A stretch of DNA of 64,000 nucleotides from Ricinus communis (lineage: Eukaryota; Streptophyta; Magnoliopsida; Malpighiales; Euphorbiaceae), in the NCBI RefSeq assembly GCF_019578655.1, contig NC_063264.1, positions 21,723,688 to 21,787,687 of the forward strand. Direction: 5' to 3'. Positions 58,214 to 64,000 of this stretch are shown here, piece by piece. The stretch's first letter is position 1, and each line of letters starts with the position of its first letter. A program made the translations under genes and the position numbers. The notes beneath the pieces were generated by a model that was not told the origin of the DNA, searched no databases, and saw only the letters and a list, made by a program, of their open reading frames with translations.

Positions 58214-59702
58214 TGATAAGCATCATACTACACATGTTTTCATGCCCGATTGTTTACATTTTTATGCATGATTATCCCGTTTTATGCTAGAATCACCTGT
58301 CTTTTGTTTCCTTTCTCGTTTCAGGTCATTTTCGAAGGACACCATCAATAATCGAGGGAAATACGTGTGATTACGGACCAAAATCCATCAAATTGGGTGA
58401 GAACTAGCACCCCGAGGGTTGAGCACGGCTGGACTCCGGCCGTCTTGGGTCTAAGAGGCTATCCCCAATTGTGCCATTTCGGCATGACTTGGTAGCCACC
58501 ACGGCCTCCGGCCGCGACTGTGGTGGCTCGGCCGACAGGCGGCTTGGAAGGAGTCGGCTAGCAGACTCCACAGTTCAGACCTTCGCTAGACTCGTGGTCT
58601 TTGAATCATCACAACTGGACTCGTGAGTCTTTGAATCATCACTGACTGGACTCACCTGCTTGAATCAACTATATAGGCAATTTTGAGTTCTTTTGGAGGG
58701 GAGACGATTTTTGGACTCAATTCCAAGACACACACTTAATCAATTGTTTTCCTATACCTCAATTGTAGACCTTGAGAGATAAAAAATTCATTAATTAAAG
58801 GAGGGATTTCACTTGTTCAAACATCGAATTGAAGATCAAGACCAACTTTGGGAGCATTCAAGAGGCAACTAGGGTTTGAGATTTCGAATTTGCAATTTTA
58901 GAGTTTCTCATTCAGCTTGAAAGAGAAGGGTGTACATGCCTTTAATTTGTTTTTCCTTATTTTGTTCCCTAATTGCTTTAACCATGAACATGAGTAGCTA
59001 GATCTTTTGAATCCATTAGGGTTCACCTTTGTTGATGGATTATGCTTAATTATTAGTTTTTATAATTGTCATTCTTGCAATCTTCTTGCTATTCAGTAAT
59101 AAAAGTTTGATTCAGTTAATTTGAGACGTTGGATTAATTGTTTATTAGGTTGTTTCTTGACATTGAGAAATGCTTGTTACAACTGGACATTGAATAGTAA
59201 GGACTGGTAGTTAAACTTAGAGATAAGGTTGATTTACTCACGGATTAAGAACTAACAACTCTTAATAGTTTTAAATCATACTTAATGCTAATCTGTAGTA
59301 ATCCGATAGGAAGAGATTCCATTAGGTTAGTGCAGGGTTTAGGAATCCGGTAAGCTCGAGAGAGGAATCGGGATTCAATTCAGGGATTTAGGCACGGGTA
59401 AGCAAGATCGGCAATCCATACAATCCATTTTTAGAATTCCATCACTTAGGCTCCCTTTTGGGTTTGTTTCTCTCTTTGCAATTGTCTTTTGATTGTCCGT
59501 TGTTCTTCATTTACTTATTTGCACTCATAACCATTAGGCTGATACGTTAGAACTTTCACACCCTATTTCGGACTAGATAACATAGCAAGCGGTAGTAACT
59601 CTAGGTTCACCCGATCTCGGGGATCGACCTTGATACTCACTAGTGCTAGGCTGCATCAGTAGGTTCAACGCCTTAGGTGTAGGTTGCATAAAGAGCCCAT
59701 CA
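58214..59702 (+). repeat. 5' LTR of the second Athila copy
   Basis: It starts TGATAAGCATCATACTACAC and ends GAGCCCATCA; 1,489 bp. It is colinear with 10,779-12,237 but more diverged, with an extra duplicated phrase around 58,590-58,665 (GGACTCGTG-GTCTTTGAATCATCAC, repeated). The terminal about 150 bp are nearly the same as in the other LTRs. Confidence 0.85.
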
Positions 59703-59708
59703 AGTTTT

Positions 59709-59718
59709 TGGCGCCGTT
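59709..59718 (+). promoter_or_regulatory. Degraded primer-binding site
   Basis: TGGCGCCGTT is kept, but the following CCGGGGA is lost (AGAACGG instead). The copy would prime poorly. Confidence 0.65.
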
Positions 59719-59892
59719 TAGAACGGTGAACTAGAGTGAATTATTTTGTGTTAATTTAGTCATTATTTGTTTATTCATTTATTCTTTATTTATTTATTTT
59801 TTTTATTTTTTTATTTTTTTATTATTTATTATTTATTATTATATTGTTTTTGTTGATTGGTGGTTGTGTGGACTTTCGGTTTCAGGTAGTTT

Positions 59893-60850
59893 ATGACCAG
59901 GAGCTCAAACTCGAATCTTATAGAGCCTCTATTTGATCCAGAATGATCCCTCAGACTCTTAAGGAAGAGGTTGCAATTAGAAGAGGAGGAGATTGAGGTT
60001 GAGGTACCTGTGGATAGACTAGACACGATGGAAAACCATGATCCCCAGGCCAACGATGATCAGAGGACGATGTACGAGTTTGCTCGACCATCTTTAGATG
60101 GGACGAAAATGAGTATAGTCGGACTACTTTATGTGGCCAATAATTTTGAGATAAAGGCCAATGTTATCCAGATGATCCAGCAAAGCGTGCAATTTGGAGG
60201 ATTGCCCAGCGAGGATCCCAATGCACATATCTCTAACTTTTTGGAGATTTTTGACACATTCAAGATAAATGGAACAACCGATGATGCCATTAGGCTGAGA
60301 TTGTTTCCATTTTCCTTGAGGGACAAAGCAAAAAGATGGCTGCAATCTCTTCCACAACAGACGATCACTACCTAGAAGGCGTTGGCCGAAAATTTTTTAT
60401 ATAAGTATTTTCCTCCTGCTAAAACTGCTAAACTTAGAAATGACATATCTTCTTTTGTGCAGTTTGATGATGAAAGCATGTCGATGCATGGGAGAGATTT
60501 AAAGATCTTTTGAGATCTTTGCCCACATCACGGATTTCCGGTGTGGATGCAGTTCGGACCTTCTGATGGGTTGAACCTTGCAACGAGGCAGATGGTGGAT
60601 CTTTCGCGGTGGGGCGCTAAGCGATGGGGCCTTGAGCGGGCTCGAGAACTTGATAGAGGAAATGGCCATGAACAACTATCGGTGGCAATCCTCTAGGAGC
60701 CGACTAGGAAGACAAGGAGTGGTAAACCAAGTGGACTCTGACAACCTTGGCGAGCTCAAGTGGAGCTTCTAGCCAAGAAGATCGACCAACTCAGGATGCG
60801 GTTCATGCGAGCGTTGGGCTGCGAGTTTTGTGGGGGCCCGCATTACGGTG
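59893..60850 (+). pseudogene. Athila gag (capsid) relic
   Basis: The gag capsid packages element RNA. The ATG at 59,893 begins MTRSSNSNLIEPL. An in-frame stop follows at 59,944, and the same frame then runs to a stop at 60,373 where Trp is expected. The capsid core is clear: PNAHISNFLEIFDTFKING and DAIRLRLFPFSLRDKAKRWL, then in the next segments FPPAKTAKLRNDISSFVQF and, out of frame, PHHGFPVW and GLNLATRQM. A C-terminal CEFCGGPHYG is half of a zinc knuckle (the last Cys is missing). The order and motifs are those of plant gag of the Athila type. Confidence 0.85.
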
Positions 60851-61314
60851 CTAAGCTGTCATGAAAGGTATGTATGCTTCATCCTCTACTACTTTTCCAT
60901 CTAATTCTGCTATGTCTTCTGATGTTGAATAGGTTGATTATATGGGGAATGCCCCAAGGCAGCAGAACGATCCTTACAGCAATACATACAACCCTGGGTG
61001 GCGCAATCATCCCAACTTCAGTTGGAGGAACAATAACGCTCAAGGTCCACCTAGTTTTCAGAGACTTCATCGGTAGCATTCGGTGGGCTGCACAAGCTCC
61101 TCCTCTACCAGAAAAGAAGTCAAATTTAGAGGAGCTTATGATGAAGTTTGTGACGTCTACAGAGATGAGGTTCCAGCAAACTGATAGTGCACTTAGGAAC
61201 CAGCAGGCCTCGATTCAGAACTTGGAGACCCAGATTGGCCAAATCTCTAAGATGTTGTCTGAAAGGTAGCAAGGAGCGCTCCCAAGCACCACTGAGTCTA
61301 ACCCGAGGGAGCAC
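60851..61314 (+). pseudogene. Gag C-terminal linker relic
   Basis: Translations in two frames give the Athila linker. One frame holds YNPGWRNHPNFSWRNNN (about 60,985-61,035), and the next has KSNLEELMMKFVTSTEMRF and QNLETQIGQISKMLSER (to 61,269, a coiled coil), then a TAG stop. The frameshift is near 61,080. It connects gag to the protease without a gap. Confidence 0.75.
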
Positions 61315-62110
61315 GTGAACGCCATCACTTTGTGTTCAGGTAAGTTAGTTTCAGCTCCTTCTAAGCCTGTTTTTGATGACGCCGCTATTGATGTGCAAGT
61401 TAAGGCAAGCAGTAAGGTTAGGGAACCTGAGGGACAAAAGGTGAAATCAATTCCAGTCAGGGAATATCAACCTAAGATTCCTTATCCTGCTAGAGCTAAA
61501 CAAGCAGAGGTGAAAGAGCAGTTCAGTAAGTTTTTAGATATTTTTAGACAACTACATATTAACTTGCCTTTTATTGATGCATTAGAGCAGATGCCGAAGT
61601 ATGCTAAGTTCTTAAAGGACATACTTAGCAGAAAAAGGAAGTTGGAGGAGGTCGCCTATATTCAGCTTAATGAGGAGTGCTCAGCGATGTTTCAGAGCAA
61701 GTTGCCAGAGAAATGTCACGATCTAGGGAGTTTCACTATTCCCTGCACTTTAGGTAATTTATGTGTTGATGATGCATTAGCTGATTTGGGGGCTAGCATA
61801 AATGTCATGCCCACTAGTTTGTTCAATAAGCTAGGTTTGGGGAGGCAAAATCCACTAGGATGTGCATTCAATTGGTGGCCAATTACCTGTTAAGCTTCCT
61901 AGGGGAATTGTGGAAAATGTGCTAGTTAAGGTAGATAAGTTTATATTTCCTGTGGACTTTGTGGTTTTGGATATGGACAATGAGCATGGTGTACCATTAA
62001 TTTTGGGGAGACCTTTCCTTGCCACAGTTAGAGCTAAAATAGACGTATTTGAGGGGAAGTTAGAACTTAATGTAGGGGACGTATCACTTTTAGTTTACCC
62101 TCATTTGATA
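61315..62110 (+). pseudogene. Aspartic protease relic
   Basis: This is the retropepsin that processes the polyprotein. The frame 61,315-61,893 opens with NAITLCSGK and includes YPARAKQAEVKEQFSKFLD, LEQMPKYAKFLKDIL, then the active site in ALADLGASINVMP (catalytic Asp in DLGAS), and SLFNKLGLG. A one-base shift near 61,855 moves the rest to 61,862-62,100, with GIVENVLVKVDKFIFPVDF, VVLDMD and the terminal PLILGRPFLAT box. Domain length is typical. It is the more complete counterpart of 2,405-2,896. Confidence 0.85.
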
Positions 62111-62520
62111 GTTCTTCCACCGACCATGTTCATGCCATTTGTTGTATTGATGGAATTGATCTTGCATGTAATACACAACCACAAGATGTACAAATGGATG
62201 ATGCTATACATGTTTCTTCCCCTACTAGTATGTGTTATTCATCTGAAAAAAATAACTTGTATCAATATGAGACTTTGTGCTGTGATAGACCCGAGAAGGG
62301 TAGTTGCAAGTTTGTTTTTTACAGGTCACTTAGCCGGAATTCGGAGTGGATGAATGGACATCCTAAATCGGTCCAGAGAGCACCTCCTTGGTCATCTACT
62401 GCACACATCGGACCTTTTCATTGCGCTTATATGCCTCGAGCCCCAACTTACATTGAGCCTACCTTCTTAATTTGCTCGCGATGCAGGAATGTTGATCCAG
62501 AGTCCAGCTAGACGACTCAA
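62111..62520 (+). other. Post-protease linker and deletion junction
   Basis: An open stretch (62,194-62,511) continues after the protease but shows no RT motif (no RKLN, no FMDD, no zinc-binding module). The 3' UTR starts right after it. This is the place where RT to ORF1 have been deleted. The Pro-rich end has no recognised domain. Confidence 0.5.
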
Positions 62521-64000
62521 ACAAAAAGAAGCGCCTTCGGGAGGCATTCCCGAATCTATTTTTGCTTTCTGAATTTTTGGACATTTTTATTTTATTTTAT
62601 TTTATGTAGTCATTTGCAGTTAGATATTTCAGTCTGTTTTTAGTAAGTTTGATTTTTAGGAGATGCTATCTTATTGAACCTTTTACTAGATGTTGCTTGG
62701 AATGTGTTTATTCTTGAATTTTGCAGGAGTTAGCCTACTTGATGCTCGTACGTAATTTTGAGGACTAACATATTTTGAAGTGTTAAAGTACACATCAAGG
62801 GCAATATCTAGTAGACTTTCTAGTTTTTATCTCTTTTTGTCGTCTTGTTTTTCTCTTAGTTTTCTAATTTCTTTTATGGACTCCCATAATTAGCTTCATT
62901 TTACGTATTTTATTCCTTTTATTTTGGAGTGCCTACCTTGTTTACACTGAGGACAGTGTTTTTCACAAGTGTGGGGTAGGTACCGTAGATTTGTGCAGGT
63001 ACTAATTTTATCTTTGCTATTTTTATCTTGTTTTAATATCCCTTATTGATTGAGTCCATCCATTATTACTGTCCTTATCTTGAGTTTTGTTTTAATCGAG
63101 TAGTTAATGATTTTCTCCTTTGAATGGATTCCCTTATAGCTTTTATCGAACCTTGTTGGAAGAAGGCAATGAACGAATCTCTTAATTACAATCCAGCCAG
63201 GTAAAACTGGTATTTTTCCTTAAATTCTTCCATTTTACTTTATCTTAGATATAGAACACTGTTAATATTATTGCTTATTATTGTGATTGACTGTTTAAAC
63301 TTTGGTTTGAGAATTCATGCAATTTTAACCCACTCAAATGGTGAGATTTTGAGCCAATTGGTGCATCACTATTATGCTCCCTTTTCTTTCATTAGTGAGC
63401 ATTGTACAGAATCTCTGTTTTTAGAACTTGCTTTACGATATCTTTTGAGATTACATGAATTGTCAATAATCGTGAGATGATTTGGGCACTTAGGATTTAC
63501 ACAATTTGGCCAAAAAGCCTAACCCTGTTTTTCCCTTAGTGAACCAATTTTGAGCCTTAGCCTTTCCTTTCGTGATAATAATAACAGTGACACTCATTTT
63601 ATCACTTCTATTCATTTGACCATTCTTTCTACCATTGTTGCTGGAAATTATGTAAGTTTATACTGCATTTTATTTTGGATCAATCTGCAATCATATATTT
63701 CACTAAGTTGCTAGATTTTTCATAGATGCTCCCTTCAATTAAAAAAAAAATTTGATATTCAGTCTTATTGTATGTGTCAATAACCAACAACCCCTACATA
63801 AGCTGTTGTAATATATATACATAGTATATATATATTAAAAAAAAAAGAGTATTAATTTAGTTCATTTTGAGCATCATCTTATTTTTAGAGCAACTTAGTA
63901 TTCATTTTGGTACAACACTTGATCCTTCGTTACTTTCTTGCATTACTTGCTTAACTTCCAGCAACTTGTAGCCTACATTCCATATTTATACGTACCCTAC
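62521..64000 (+). other. 3' untranslated region of the second Athila copy
   Basis: No gene is seen. It carries GAGGACAGTGTT followed by AAGTGTGGGGTAGG (62,967-62,980), an internal polypurine-like site equivalent to 15,092. The block GGATTTACACAATTTGGCC (63,491) to TAATATATATACATAG (about 63,808) is also found in the other copy at 15,600-15,930. The small open frame 63,271-63,480 lies within this region and I do not regard it as a gene. Confidence 0.7.

Larger units (their letters stand above)
58214..64000 (+). mobile_element. Second plus-strand Athila copy, gag-protease only, open at right edge
   Basis: It contains LTR 58,214-59,702, a degraded primer-binding site, gag and protease relics, and then directly the 3' untranslated region (from about 62,520). 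RT, RNase H, integrase and ORF1 are absent, which implies an internal deletion near 62,100-62,500. The 3' LTR would lie beyond 64,000. The 3' UTR motifs match those of the copy at 10,779-18,029. Confidence 0.85.

Noticed and set aside
60124..60368. Minus-strand open frames opposite gag
   Set aside because: They are shadows of the well-recognised capsid sequence on the plus strand.

Overview
This window looks like a heterochromatic, repeat-dense stretch of a flowering-plant (probably eudicot) nuclear genome. The evidence is plant-specific retrotransposon lineages (Athila, Tat and a chromovirus-like group), primer-binding sites typical of plant elements, strongly AT-rich spacers, and a decayed plastid matK copy. 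I found no intact host protein gene, no rRNA and no tRNA gene. Essentially every protein-like stretch is a broken retrotransposon domain or an artefact of tandem repetition.

Layout. 1-4,996: a minus-strand Ty3/gypsy element with Athila-type protease, reverse transcriptase, RNase H and integrase relics, entering from the left edge, with a Met-type primer-binding site and an LTR at its 5' side. 4,997-29,150: blocks of a roughly 1-kb tandem satellite present in both orientations and repeatedly invaded by retroelements. The invaders are a solo Athila LTR (5,535-6,952), a chromovirus-like LTR (8,836-9,680), a deleted minus-strand Athila copy (10,238-20,697) that itself carries a structurally complete plus-strand Athila copy (10,779-18,029, TSD ATACA), a chromovirus gag-pro-RT scrap (21,076-22,794) and another LTR scrap (27,890-28,380).

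29,151-49,888: a continuous array of about 530 copies of a 39-bp minisatellite, organised in local duplications of about 0.8 and 1.08 kb and in three higher-order blocks of 5.1-7.6 kb. Because 39 is a multiple of 3, the array shows many long reading frames on both strands; I treat these as non-coding. 49,889-52,744: the 3' part of a Tat-lineage retrotransposon, namely an antisense ORF (minus strand, frameshifted, with its own TATA box and a start codon that splicing would create), a polypurine tract and an LTR. The 39-bp array therefore sits where Tat elements are known to carry hypervariable tandem repeats, so the array may be a satellite born inside a retrotransposon 3' region.

52,745-58,213: AT-rich spacer containing a decayed matK fragment (54,289 to about 54,780) and some LTR-like debris. 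58,214-64,000: a second plus-strand Athila copy with LTR, primer-binding site, gag and protease relics and a 3' untranslated region that runs off the right edge. The two plus-strand Athila copies carry complementary deletions: one lacks gag-protease-RT, the other lacks everything from RT onward.
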